Shown here: positions 47,072 to 55,395 of the stretch, one piece after another
How the letters are laid out: each line of letters opens with the position of its first letter
How positions within the stretch are numbered: the stretch's first letter is position 1
DNA from: Shewanella algidipiscicola
GTDB taxonomy: Bacteria; Pseudomonadota; Gammaproteobacteria; Enterobacterales; Shewanellaceae
DNA length: 64,000 nucleotides
Assembly: GCF_003605125.1 (NCBI RefSeq)
Contig: NZ_QPQT01000004.1
Location: 1-64,000 of the forward strand
Reading direction: 5' to 3'
Notes under the pieces: model-generated
The model's input: only the letters and a program-made list of their open reading frames with translations
What the model was told of the DNA's origin: nothing
Database searches by the model: none
Translations under genes and position numbers: made by a program

Positions 47072-47323
47072 ATGCGACGCCCTCGCCGTACCCAAATTAG
47101 TCTTGAAGACATACCCTATTATCATTGTTGTAGCCGTGTAGTGAGGCGCGCCTTTTTATGTGGTGATGATGCCTATTCGGGGAAAAATTATGATCATTGC
47201 CGCAGTTGGATAGAATCGCTGGTGTTTGAGCTTGCAGCGGCCTTTGCCATGGATGTAGCAGCATTTGCCGTAATGTCGAATCACCTTCATGTGGTGCTAC
47301 AGATTGATATCGAGACTGATTAA
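47072..47323 (+). pseudogene. Truncated REP-associated (Y1/IS200-like) transposase
   Basis: The N-terminal 83 residues of a REP-associated tyrosine transposase: RRPRRTQISLEDIPYYHCCSRVVRRAFLCG is the usual opening, and MSNHLHVVL carries the HxH metal site. The frame ends soon after, at ETD, before the catalytic Tyr helix, so the protein is truncated by roughly two thirds. AAGGAGG precedes ATG 47072; an upstream ATG at 47012 is in frame but less likely. Its 3' side runs into the fbp terminator. Confidence 0.82.
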
Positions 47324-47384
47324 TAATGGCTGGCACATATTTGCAGCAAGTCATCGTTACATCAAAAGGTCATGGTTAGAAGCA

Positions 47385-47415
47385 ATAAAAAAGTCGCCCT
47401 TGGCGACTTTTTTGT
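47385..47415 (-). terminator. Intrinsic terminator of fbp
   Basis: AAAAAAGTCGCC and GGCGACTTTTTT close on a short loop. It is symmetrical and can act in both directions; it lies 24 bases past the fbp stop. Confidence 0.9.
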
Positions 47416-47438
47416 TGCGAGTGCTGCTAGCTGATTGG

Positions 47439-48428
47439 CTACAGGCTAGGCTCTTGACTGTAATCGACGCCATGATATTCGAGGCAGGCATCGACCTCGT
47501 TAGCCGAGCCTAAAATCACTGCGACGCGCTGGTGAATGTCGCTGGGCTCAATATCCATGATGTTTTCATAGCCGGTTGAGGCTTTACCGCCTGCCTGTTC
47601 GACCAAAAACGACATGGGGTTGGCTTCATACATCAAGCGCAGTTTATAAGGTTTGTCTGGGTTTTTATTGTCAGTTGGGTAGGTAAAGAGTCCGCCGCGA
47701 CACAATACGCGGTGCACATCGCCCACCATGGCGGCAATCCAGCGCATGTTGAATGACTTTTCACGCGGGCCAATTTTCCCTAGCAGTAGATCGCTAATAT
47801 AGGTCTGCATTGGCGCTTCCCAGAAGCGTTGGTTTGACATATTGATGGCAAACTCGCCAGTATCTTTGCTAATGGCCATGGCATCATTGGTGAGTAAGTA
47901 TTCGTTGGTATCTGGGTTGAGGGTAAATAGCTGCACCCCTTTACCTGTGGTTAAGGCCAGCATGGTCGATGGGCCATACAATACATAACCCGCGGCCACT
48001 TGATGGCGACCACTTTGTAAAAAACTCTGCTGACTCAGTTCACCTTTTGGCGCGGGTAGCACCGAAAAAATGGTGCCCACCAGTGAGTTAATATCGATAT
48101 TCGATGAGCCATCTAGTGGGTCGAAACACACTAAAAAATCGCCACTTTGGCCGACCTCAACAATATGGTCTTCCTCTTCTGATGCTAAGCCGCGTACCGT
48201 GCTATCGGCTTTTAGCGCGTCTTTAAGCATGTCATTGGTGATCACATCGAGCTTCTTTTGGGTTTCGCCTTGGACGTTTTCTTGCTCGGTGGCACCGAGT
48301 ACACCGGCCAGTGCGCCATGACGCACTGCATGGCTTATCGCTTTAGAGGTGTCGGCTAGGGTCAGAATGAGTTGAGACAAAGGAGCTTCAATCCCTTGTG
48401 AACTGAGGTGTTGCGCCAGAGTTTGCAT
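47439..48428 (-). CDS. fbp: Fructose-1,6-bisphosphatase class I
   Basis: The gluconeogenic phosphatase converting fructose-1,6-bisphosphate to fructose-6-phosphate. Metal and substrate motifs are visible: [24 protein letters not shown], and the C-terminal [15 protein letters not shown]. The frame extends upstream to 48476, but AGGAAA lies just before ATG 48428, which gives the normal start (MQTLAQHL) and 329 residues. It borders the accessory region. Confidence 0.96.
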   Translation of the reverse strand: MQTLAQHLSSQGIEAPLSQLILTLADTSKAISHAVRHGALAGVLGATEQENVQGETQKKLDVITNDMLKDALKADSTVRGLASEEEDHIVEVGQSGDFLVCFDPLDGSSNIDINSLVGTIFSVLPAPKGELSQQSFLQSGRHQVAAGYVLYGPSTMLALTTGKGVQLFTLNPDTNEYLLTNDAMAISKDTGEFAINMSNQRFWEAPMQTYISDLLLGKIGPREKSFNMRWIAAMVGDVHRVLCRGGLFTYPTDNKNPDKPYKLRLMYEANPMSFLVEQAGGKASTGYENIMDIEPSDIHQRVAVILGSANEVDACLEYHGVDYSQEPSL

Positions 48429-48643
48429 GTTATTTCCTATGACATAGCGAGCTAGGCTCACATTTGAGGTCAGCATGTTTTTATAGGGTTTAATTCTGGC
48501 GGCTATTCTACCGTAGATGAATCGTTTTTTCAGCGGCTAATTACGCCGGGGGCTAAGTGGCTGCGTTTTTATTTTGCGCAACTTTGAGGCACAATGCGTC
48601 ATAGCTTAGTTAATCAAACTCGTTTTATATCCAGGACATAATA

Positions 48644-50902
48644 ATGAAAAAAAAATGGATTAGTTCTGCGCTAATGGTGGTGCCTATGCTTTTATCTCAC
48701 TGTGTATCTGCGGCGCAAGCCGAGCTTAATCAACCCCAAGGAGGTAAGGCAGCGTTAACTGTCGAGCGCTTGTATGCCTCGCCGGCATTAGCTGGCAGCA
48801 GTCCGCGGGGGTTAACCTTGTCTCCCGATGGTCAACGGGTGACTTACCTTGCAGGGCGGGTCGACGACCAATACTTATATGACCTATGGCAGATGGATGT
48901 GGCCACCGGCGAGCAAGATATCTTGCTCAATGCCGATCGCCTTAAAAGTGGCGAGCTGTCGGACGAAGAGAAGGCCCGTCGCGAGCGTCAACGCATTTAT
49001 GGTCAAGGGATCATGGAGTATTTCTGGGCCGATGACAGCCAAGCCATATTGATCCCAGCGTCTGGAGCCTTGTATTACTATTCGCTTGTCGATGCCAAAG
49101 TGGAAGTGTTGCCAACCGGTGAGGGCTTTATTACCGACGCAAGATTGTCGCCTAAGGGGCATTTTGTATCGTTTGTGCGCGAGCAAAACTTGTATGTGCT
49201 TAACCTTGAGACTCGCCAATTAACTGCGTTAACCCAAGATGGTGGTGGCGCGATTAAAAATGCGATGGCCGAGTTTGTTGCGCAAGAAGAGATGGACCGC
49301 ATGACTGGTTATTGGTGGGCACCCGATGAGTCGGCTATCGCCTTTACCCGTATCGACGAGTCGGCTGTCGAGTTGGTGACTCGCAACGAAATTTATGCCG
49401 ATGGCATCAAGCTTACCGAGCAACGTTACCCTTATGCGGGCAAAAATAATGTCAGTATCGAACTGGGTGTGGTCAATATTGAAGATAACAACGTACGCTG
49501 GATTGATATCGGCCAAACCCCAGATAGCTACCTGCCTCGGGTTAAGTGGCTGCCAGATAGTCAGCATGTGTCATTTCAGTGGCAAAGCCGAGATCAACAG
49601 ACCTTAGACCTACGCATTGCCGCTTTAAACGGCAGCGCGGCACCTACAACGGTTATCAAAGAGCGCAGTAAGGCTTGGGTTAATTTAAACAACGACCTGC
49701 ATTTCTTGAAACAGCAGCCACAACTGGTTTGGGCCTCGGAACGTGATGGTTTTAATCATCTTTACCTATTTGATCTGCAAGGTAAGCTTATTAAGCAACT
49801 TACCAAAGGAGCTTGGGCGGTCGATGAGGTGGAATATGTCGATGAGCAGGCTGGCTGGGTCTATTTTACGGGCCGCAAAACCAGTGTCATCGAAAAGCAC
49901 CTATACCGCGTGCCCTTAACTGGCGGCGAAATAGAGCAAATTAGCCGTCGAGCGGGTATGCATGGGCCGGTATTTGCCGACAATCAGCCTATTTACCTCG
50001 ATTACTTTAATAGCCTAGCGCAGCCGCCACAGGTCAGCCTGCATGGTGCTAAAGGGGAGCGCTTGGCTTGGGTCGAGCAAAATAATGTCGATGAATCTCA
50101 TCCCTTATATCCCTTCTTCGGTCAATGGCAATTACCGGAATTTGGTCAGATAAAAGCCCAAGATGGTCAAGCCTTGCAATATCGTCTCTTTAAACCCACA
50201 GGCTTTGATGCCACCCAGCAGTATCCGGTCGTAGTGCGTGTGTACGGTGGCCCTCACGCTCAGTTGGTAGTCAATAGCTGGAGTGAACAAGACTACTTTA
50301 CCCAGTACCTGTTGCAACAAGGCTTTATCGTGTTTCAGCTCGATAATCGTGGCTCGGCCCATAGGGGCACTCAGTTTGAACATGTGATCTACAAGCAACT
50401 TGGGCAAGCGGAAGTTGACGATCAAAAGGCGGGCGTCGATTATTTGCGTAGCTTAAATTATGTCGATGGTGACAACATTGCGATTTATGGTCATAGCTAC
50501 GGCGGTTATATGGCCTTAATGAGTCTATTTAAAGCCCCCACGCATTTCAAAGCTGCGATTGCGGGAGCGCCGGTAACTGACTGGGCCTTGTATGATACCC
50601 ACTATACCGAGCGTTACTTGTCGCACCCAGGCAGCAATGCCAAAGGTTATGAAGCCAGCAGTGTACTGCCTTATGTGAAAGATTATCAGTCGGGATTGTT
50701 GATGTATCACGGCATGGCCGATGACAATGTGTTGTTTGAAAACAGCACGCGGGTTTATAAGGCGCTGCAAGATGAGGGCAAGCTGTTTCAGATGATCGAC
50801 TACCCCGGGTCTAAGCATTCGATGCGCGGTGAGAAAGTGAGAACGCATCTATACCGCTCGCTGGCCGATTTCTTAGATAAACAACTGAAACAGAAAGGTT
50901 AA
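48644..50902 (+). CDS. S9 family dipeptidyl peptidase IV-like protein
   Basis: An exported serine exopeptidase. A signal peptide (about 1-25) is followed by the DPP-IV N-terminal beta-propeller (about 100-470; AEFVAQEEMDRMTGYWW carries the Glu pair that binds the substrate N-terminus). The catalytic domain has Ser618 in GHSYGG, Asp693 in MADDN and His725 in SKHSM. 752 residues. The EE motif favours a true X-Pro dipeptidyl peptidase over other S9 types. It stands alone, with a hairpin downstream. Confidence 0.93.
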   Translation: MKKKWISSALMVVPMLLSHCVSAAQAELNQPQGGKAALTVERLYASPALAGSSPRGLTLSPDGQRVTYLAGRVDDQYLYDLWQMDVATGEQDILLNADRLKSGELSDEEKARRERQRIYGQGIMEYFWADDSQAILIPASGALYYYSLVDAKVEVLPTGEGFITDARLSPKGHFVSFVREQNLYVLNLETRQLTALTQDGGGAIKNAMAEFVAQEEMDRMTGYWWAPDESAIAFTRIDESAVELVTRNEIYADGIKLTEQRYPYAGKNNVSIELGVVNIEDNNVRWIDIGQTPDSYLPRVKWLPDSQHVSFQWQSRDQQTLDLRIAALNGSAAPTTVIKERSKAWVNLNNDLHFLKQQPQLVWASERDGFNHLYLFDLQGKLIKQLTKGAWAVDEVEYVDEQAGWVYFTGRKTSVIEKHLYRVPLTGGEIEQISRRAGMHGPVFADNQPIYLDYFNSLAQPPQVSLHGAKGERLAWVEQNNVDESHPLYPFFGQWQLPEFGQIKAQDGQALQYRLFKPTGFDATQQYPVVVRVYGGPHAQLVVNSWSEQDYFTQYLLQQGFIVFQLDNRGSAHRGTQFEHVIYKQLGQAEVDDQKAGVDYLRSLNYVDGDNIAIYGHSYGGYMALMSLFKAPTHFKAAIAGAPVTDWALYDTHYTERYLSHPGSNAKGYEASSVLPYVKDYQSGLLMYHGMADDNVLFENSTRVYKALQDEGKLFQMIDYPGSKHSMRGEKVRTHLYRSLADFLDKQLKQKG

Positions 50903-50954
50903 CGATAGTTTCTAGGCGGCAAGCTGGAATTTTTAGCGCTGCGTTAGAACAACA

Positions 50955-50989
50955 AGCCCTGTGGTTTGATATAAGTCACAGGGCTATTT
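50955..50989. terminator. Terminator-like hairpin after the DPP-IV gene
   Basis: The arms AGCCCTGTG and CACAGGGCT enclose 13 nt, followed by ATTTGGGG. The T tract is weak. It may serve the rightward peptidase gene and the leftward fragment that follows. Confidence 0.6.
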
Positions 50990-51010
50990 GGGGAAAGGAA
51001 TCACTAATTC

Positions 51011-51120
51011 TTATTTACTGCAGATGCCCTTTTTAGCCAGTTTTAGCTTTTTAATTTCTTGTTTTCCTTTTTCTTCTATGAGCTCAAGCCCAGCGCCACC
51101 AACAAAGGCACCAAATAATT
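51011..51120 (-). pseudogene. C-terminal fragment of an unrelated leftward gene
   Basis: On the minus strand, a frame of about 35 codons reads AQLFGAFVGGAGLELIEEKG and continues KQEIKKLKLAKKGICSK to a stop at 51011-51013. The Gly-rich then basic pattern looks like the C-terminus of a real protein. It has no start and breaks off where the hydrolase fragment begins. Confidence 0.45.
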
Positions 51121-51573
51121 GGGCCTGTGTATTTATTGGGGCATTCACTTGGCGCCAATGTCGCTGCGCAAATTAGCGCAAGACGACAGAACATTACTGG
51201 ACAAGTATTAATTGCGCCTATGCATGACTTTAGTACCGGGTTAAAGAATTACGTCGCACAGGAATATTCATGGTATTACCGAATATTGGGCGAACAGCAA
51301 TTACGCCAGATCACAGATACCGTTTTGCAGCAACGCAATATAACTCTTCAAGATACGGCAATCGCCCCTTTATTGACCCGTTCAAATACACCCACTTTAT
51401 TGATAGCATCAGAGCAAGATTCGATAGCTCCAGCAAGTTACTTTAGCCATTTACAATCGCCAAACCTGCAGTTACATTTTTCCCAGAGGAGGACACATGC
51501 TGGTCTAGTGATGTTTAATAACCAAGAATTACAGCAGCTACAGGACTGGTTGCAAACCGTAGTTACGGAGTAA
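51121..51573 (+). pseudogene. C-terminal half of an alpha/beta hydrolase
   Basis: The reading frame enters at GPVYLLGHSLGANVAAQ, which is the nucleophile elbow of an alpha/beta hydrolase (GHSLG), and continues through a normal C-terminal half with an Asp in ASEQDSIAP and a His in RRTHAGLVMF. About 100-130 N-terminal residues are missing, and there is no start signal. It abuts the leftward fragment at about 51120, so this is a deletion or rearrangement scar rather than an intact gene. A GTG at 51127 is present, but a 149-residue product starting at strand 5 is unlikely to fold. Confidence 0.75.
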
Positions 51574-51884
51574 CTTGGTCTGCAATATGATGCTAATCGC
51601 AAATATTGGGACAGGGGCAACCGTACTCATAATCCCTGTTTTTCGTCTATAAATACTAAGTTAGACTTCGCTGATCTAGCCAAAAATGTGCTGCAGATAT
51701 CGCAGGGCAGGCGATGGGTAACCATGAGGTTTTAGCTTCAAATCAGCATATCCAAAAGCCACTCGGCCGGATTGAAATGATATCGAGCTGGATTCGAAGT
51801 CTAGTCCACAGTGGCATAAGTGTTCCGGACACAAAAAAGCCAGTCTCACGACTGGCTTTTTCATTGAATAACATAAGCGTAAAC
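51574..51884. other. Intergenic region before the arcA terminator
   Basis: About 310 bases. Apart from the terminator at 51832-51862 I see no gene or repeat. Confidence 0.4.
51832..51862 (-). terminator. Intrinsic terminator of arcA
   Basis: AAAAAGCCAGTC and GACTGGCTTTTT form a strong stem with a short loop; on the minus strand a T run follows. It lies 23 bases past the arcA stop. Confidence 0.92.
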
Positions 51885-52604
51885 TTATGCGTCTTCTAAA
51901 TTACCACAGAAGCGGTAACCTTCACCGTGGATTGTCGCGATGATTTCTGGTGTATCTGGTAAGCTTTCAAAGTGCTTACGGATACGACGAATCGTGACGT
52001 CAACCGTACGGTCATGTGGCTTAAGCTCACGGCCGGTCATCTTCATCAGTAAGTCTGCACGAGTCAGGATCTTACCTGGGTTTTCAACGAAGTGAAGCAT
52101 CGCACGAAATTCACTGCGTGGAAGCTTGTATGACTCGCCCTGTGGGCTAACCAATGAACGGCTGTTAATTTCTAAGCTCCAGCCGTTGAAACGGTAGTAT
52201 TCTACCGCGCTCTTTTCTTCTGTTTCTACACCTGTGCTATTCACACGGGTCAACAAATTACGTGCACGAATTGTTAGCTCACGTGGGTTGAATGGCTTAG
52301 TGATGTAATCATCTGCACCAATTTCAAGGCCCAAGATCTTGTCAACTTCGTTATCACGGCCCGTTAGGAAGATTAGACCGATATTGTTTATTTCACGAAG
52401 TTCACGTGCCAACAAAAGACCATTCTTGCCTGGAAGATTAATATCCATAACGACGAGATTGATCTTGTTTTCTTGCATTGCTTTATGCATTTCTGCGCCG
52501 TCATTGGCTTCAGTTACCACATATCCTTCAGCCTCGAAAATACTTCTTAGCGTGTTCCGGGTAACGGCTTCATCTTCTACGATCAGAATGTGCGGATTTT
52601 GCAT
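51885..52604 (-). CDS. arcA: Aerobic respiration control response regulator ArcA
   Basis: A redox response regulator. The receiver domain spans about 1-120, with phospho-acceptor Asp54 in [10 protein letters not shown] and Lys in [11 protein letters not shown]. The winged-helix DNA-binding domain spans about 135-235 ([27 protein letters not shown] and [14 protein letters not shown] in blocks). 239 residues, close to E. coli ArcA. No arcB is adjacent, consistent with its usual separate location. It has a long AT-rich leader and its own terminator. Confidence 0.96.
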   Translation of the reverse strand: MQNPHILIVEDEAVTRNTLRSIFEAEGYVVTEANDGAEMHKAMQENKINLVVMDINLPGKNGLLLARELREINNIGLIFLTGRDNEVDKILGLEIGADDYITKPFNPRELTIRARNLLTRVNSTGVETEEKSAVEYYRFNGWSLEINSRSLVSPQGESYKLPRSEFRAMLHFVENPGKILTRADLLMKMTGRELKPHDRTVDVTIRRIRKHFESLPDTPEIIATIHGEGYRFCGNLEDA

Positions 52605-53177
52605 ATTTATCTACCTAATATTTATTTACATCTGTGCTAACCATGAGCGCGGCGTGCGGTTGCGCCCTAACTTGTCGTGTTGAAAATTACCGAGTCACGT
52701 AGGTGCTTTCACTAAAACGACTGAAACCGCAACACACTTCATGATTAGTAAGGTATGCGTATCTCTTTGTTGAAAAAGATGCGCTAACTGTATCCACTAC
52801 GATTAACAATAGTAGGAAATAGTTCCTTTAACTATTGAAATTTTCAAGTTTCAATATTAAAAGCGACAAAATCGCTCATATCTATAGGAAATTGACAACT
52901 TTTGATCACAGTGATTTAGACATGGCGTAACAAAAGTTGTTCATGCTTGACGAGTGGAAGTGAATCAACCGACGTATTGTACTCGTTTTAGTCATTTGTT
53001 AACAAATGAAATGTTAACAAATTTACGCTTAGATTTGATGTTTATCAATTTTTTATGGCTAATCTTTTGATTTTATGGTCATTAATTATAATTTAACAGA
53101 GATATAATCTGTTTGTTCTAGGCAGATGAGATGATTTAACTATAATTATCGCACGCTAATTTAGGAATGTTCGGCGA
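52605..53177. promoter_or_regulatory. Divergent regulatory region between arcA and the DUF3293 gene
   Basis: About 570 bases, very AT-rich, with no gene. It holds a perfect 16-bp palindrome CATTTGTTAACAAATG at 52993-53008 and a second TGTTAACAAAT at 53012-53022, 15 bases after the first. TTGATCACAGTGAT near 52903 contains one half-site reminiscent of FNR or CRP, but not a full match. Confidence 0.4.
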
Positions 53178-53609
53178 ATGAGTACCATAGATGACCATTT
53201 TTGGCACAGTTATCAGCATACCCAATTTCTATTGACCCAAGGGTTTTCTCCCGCCTTATCTTTCGCCATCATCACCGCACACAACCCAAGGGGGCGAGTG
53301 TTGTCAGCGCCTCAAAATCGTCTGTTAGATAGTCAATTACAGCGACATATCATCGAACTTAAGCGTCCTTATCGTGCCATCATCGGTGCTTCTTATGACC
53401 GTCGTCATATGGAAAAAAGCTGGGCTGTCCCAATAGAGAAGCCATTAGCGGTGGCACTGGGCAGGCAGTTTAATCAAAATGCGATCTATTTTGTCGAAGG
53501 CGATCAGTTGCAATTGGTGCCTTGCTTACTTAATTACCCTGAGCTGACCATGGGCGCTTTTTCGGCGCGGGTTTGTCTGGTCAGTGAGTTACCCGAAATC
53601 CAATCTTAG
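53178..53609 (+). CDS. DUF3293 domain protein
   Basis: A 143-residue cytoplasmic protein of unknown function. SFAIITAHNPRG near residue 30, RLLDSQLQRHI, and the AIYFVEGDQLQLVPCL segment match the small DUF3293 family. There is no signal peptide or catalytic motif I can name. It has an upstream promoter region shared with arcA. Confidence 0.82.
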   Translation: MSTIDDHFWHSYQHTQFLLTQGFSPALSFAIITAHNPRGRVLSAPQNRLLDSQLQRHIIELKRPYRAIIGASYDRRHMEKSWAVPIEKPLAVALGRQFNQNAIYFVEGDQLQLVPCLLNYPELTMGAFSARVCLVSELPEIQS

Positions 53610-53732
53610 CGCTGTTTTTAAATATGACGGTCACCTTGAAAGGATATTTACTCATATTGAATAAATATCGTTGACTTATTAGACAGATATTTGCTAATTT
53701 TCAACCATCTTGTGCGTCAATGCGCTTGAGAT

Positions 53733-53880
53733 ACAGAAGAGGAGCGTTAACTAGGTAGTAAGCATGAAGAGGCCAAACTCTGACGATTGCTTATGATGGA
53801 GATTAACGCCGAGATAGACAAGTGTTTGGTTTCGTTTGTTTATCGGTCGATATGGTTGAATCCTGTCGATTGTCACCTGT
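53733..53880 (+). promoter_or_regulatory. Lysine riboswitch upstream of lysC
   Basis: The conserved lysine-riboswitch (L box) core is recognisable: AGAGGAGCG at its 5' side, GTAGTAAGC and GAAGAGGCC, the GATGGAG and TAACGCCGAGAT segments, and a closing TGTCACCTGT. It precedes an aspartokinase, the classical target. Binding of lysine is expected to reduce lysC expression. A CACC/GGTG pairing and a larger hairpin (53892-53951) follow and could form the expression platform. Confidence 0.85.
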
Positions 53881-53891
53881 TTTTTGGTGGA

Positions 53892-53951
53892 GAGCTTCTG
53901 GTGGTGATCGCTATTTCCCGTCTTGGGGTGCGTAATCTTTGCACCAGGCTC
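53892..53951 (+). promoter_or_regulatory. Hairpin in the lysC leader (possible expression platform)
   Basis: GAGC-CTGGTG on the left pairs with CACCAG-GCTC on the right. No T tract follows, so it is not a standard terminator. A smaller CGAAC/GTTCG hairpin right after it ends beside the SD CGGAGG (53969-53974), which suggests control of translation rather than termination. Confidence 0.45.
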
Positions 53952-53980
53952 TTCGAACGAAGTAAGTTCGGAGGTTTATC

Positions 53981-54037
53981 ATGTTATCTATTCTTGTCGT
54001 GTCTTGTTACTGCTTCAATGTCGTTGAGGTGGGCTAA
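53981..54037 (+). CDS. 18-codon leader ORF overlapping lysC
   Basis: A small frame, MLSILVVSCYCFNVVEVG, with a strong CGGAGG ribosome binding site. Its TAA shares a base with the lysC ATG (TAATG). The peptide has no lysine codons, so it is not an attenuator leader of the classical type; translational coupling to lysC is the likeliest role. It may also be chance. Confidence 0.4.
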   Translation: MLSILVVSCYCFNVVEVG

Positions 54038-55395
54038 TGTCGATTGTCGTAGCTAAATTCGGTGGTACATCCGTTGCTGACTACACAGCAATGAGTCGCT
54101 GTGCCGACATCATTATTGCCAATCCTAATACACGTATTGTAGTCGTGAGTGCCTCTAGCGGCGTCACCAATTTGCTGGTGGAGTTGACTCAAGCGCAGCT
54201 CGATGACGAGCGACGTCAACAGCTACTTAAGCAGATTGCCTCAATTCAATACCAAATCCTTGACCAACTCGGTCGTCCTGCAGAGGTTGCAGCCCAGCTC
54301 GATGGCGTGCTCAGCCGTATCGCTATGTTAAGTGAGTCCTTGAGTCGTGAACGCTGCAAAGCCACCATGGATGAGTTGTTAGCACAAGGAGAGCAATGTT
54401 CAGCGGCGCTGTTTGCTGCTGTGTTACGTGAAAAAGGTGAGGCGGCGTCAGCCTTTGATGTACGCCAAGTGATGCGCACCGACAGTCATTTTGGCCGTGC
54501 TGAGCCTCAAATTGAACAGGTTGCAGCCTTATGTGCGGCGCATTTAGCCCCGCTGCTGGCCGAGCAGCGTATTGTTACTCAAGGGTTTATTGGGGCCGAT
54601 GCACAGGGCGCCACCACTACCTTAGGGCGTGGCGGTAGCGATTACTCGGCGGCATTATTGGCCGAGGCCCTTAAGGCATCGGCGGTCGAAATTTGGACCG
54701 ATGTGGCTGGGATTTACACTACCGATCCACGCTTGGCCCCCAATGCACAGCCCATCGCCGAAATTAGCTTTAATGAAGCCGCTGAAATGGCGACTTTTGG
54801 CGCTAAGGTGCTGCATCCTGCGACCATTTTACCTGCGGTAAGGCAAAAAATTCAGGTGTTTGTGGGCTCGAGCAAAGAACCTGAACGTGGCGGTACTTGG
54901 ATACGTCATCAAGTGAGTGATGAGCCTATTTACCGCGCCGTGGCCGTGCGCCGCGATCAAACCTTACTGAATCTACACAGTTTGCAGATGCTACATGCGC
55001 AAGGTTTCTTGGCTGAGACCTTTGCTACGCTAGCAAGGCACAAAATAAGTGTCGATTTGATCACGACCTCGGAAGTTAACGTGTCGTTGACCTTAGATAA
55101 AACCGGCTCTGATTCGGCTGGCAATAATTTGCTTAGTGAAGCGCTATTGCAAGAGTTGTCGCAGCATTGCCGGGTGCGTGTGGAAGATAATTTAGCCTTA
55201 GTGGCGATAGTGGGCAATAAAATTGCCTCTACACCTGGGGTATGCCGCCGAGTGTTTGAGGTGCTAGAGCCGCATAATGTGCGCATGATCTGCCAAGGAG
55301 CTAGCCCACATAACCTATGTGTGTTGGTTGCCGAAAGTGAGGCGGCGCAGGTGGTCCGCTCGTTACATGAAAATCTGTTCGAAGGTGCACGATGA
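54037..55395 (+). CDS. lysC: Lysine-sensitive aspartokinase III
   Basis: Phosphorylates aspartate in the first step toward lysine, threonine and methionine. KFGGTSV (7-13), GRGGSDYSA and WTDVAGIYTTDPR mark the kinase domain, about 1-295. Two ACT domains (about 305-452) bind the feedback inhibitor lysine. 452 residues, monofunctional with no homoserine dehydrogenase. It is controlled by the upstream lysine riboswitch, and its stop overlaps the next start by four bases. Confidence 0.95.
   Translation: MSIVVAKFGGTSVADYTAMSRCADIIIANPNTRIVVVSASSGVTNLLVELTQAQLDDERRQQLLKQIASIQYQILDQLGRPAEVAAQLDGVLSRIAMLSESLSRERCKATMDELLAQGEQCSAALFAAVLREKGEAASAFDVRQVMRTDSHFGRAEPQIEQVAALCAAHLAPLLAEQRIVTQGFIGADAQGATTTLGRGGSDYSAALLAEALKASAVEIWTDVAGIYTTDPRLAPNAQPIAEISFNEAAEMATFGAKVLHPATILPAVRQKIQVFVGSSKEPERGGTWIRHQVSDEPIYRAVAVRRDQTLLNLHSLQMLHAQGFLAETFATLARHKISVDLITTSEVNVSLTLDKTGSDSAGNNLLSEALLQELSQHCRVRVEDNLALVAIVGNKIASTPGVCRRVFEVLEPHNVRMICQGASPHNLCVLVAESEAAQVVRSLHENLFEGAR

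Noticed and set aside
42440-47438. A prophage or complete transposon as the explanation of the accessory region
   Set aside because: No phage structural genes, integrase, complete transposase or long terminal inverted repeats; the attC-like ends explain the gene boundaries.
50988-51176. A 62-codon rightward frame at the gene-fragment scar
   Set aside because: The composition is unlike a protein, and on the opposite strand the same bases encode a sensible C-terminal fragment.
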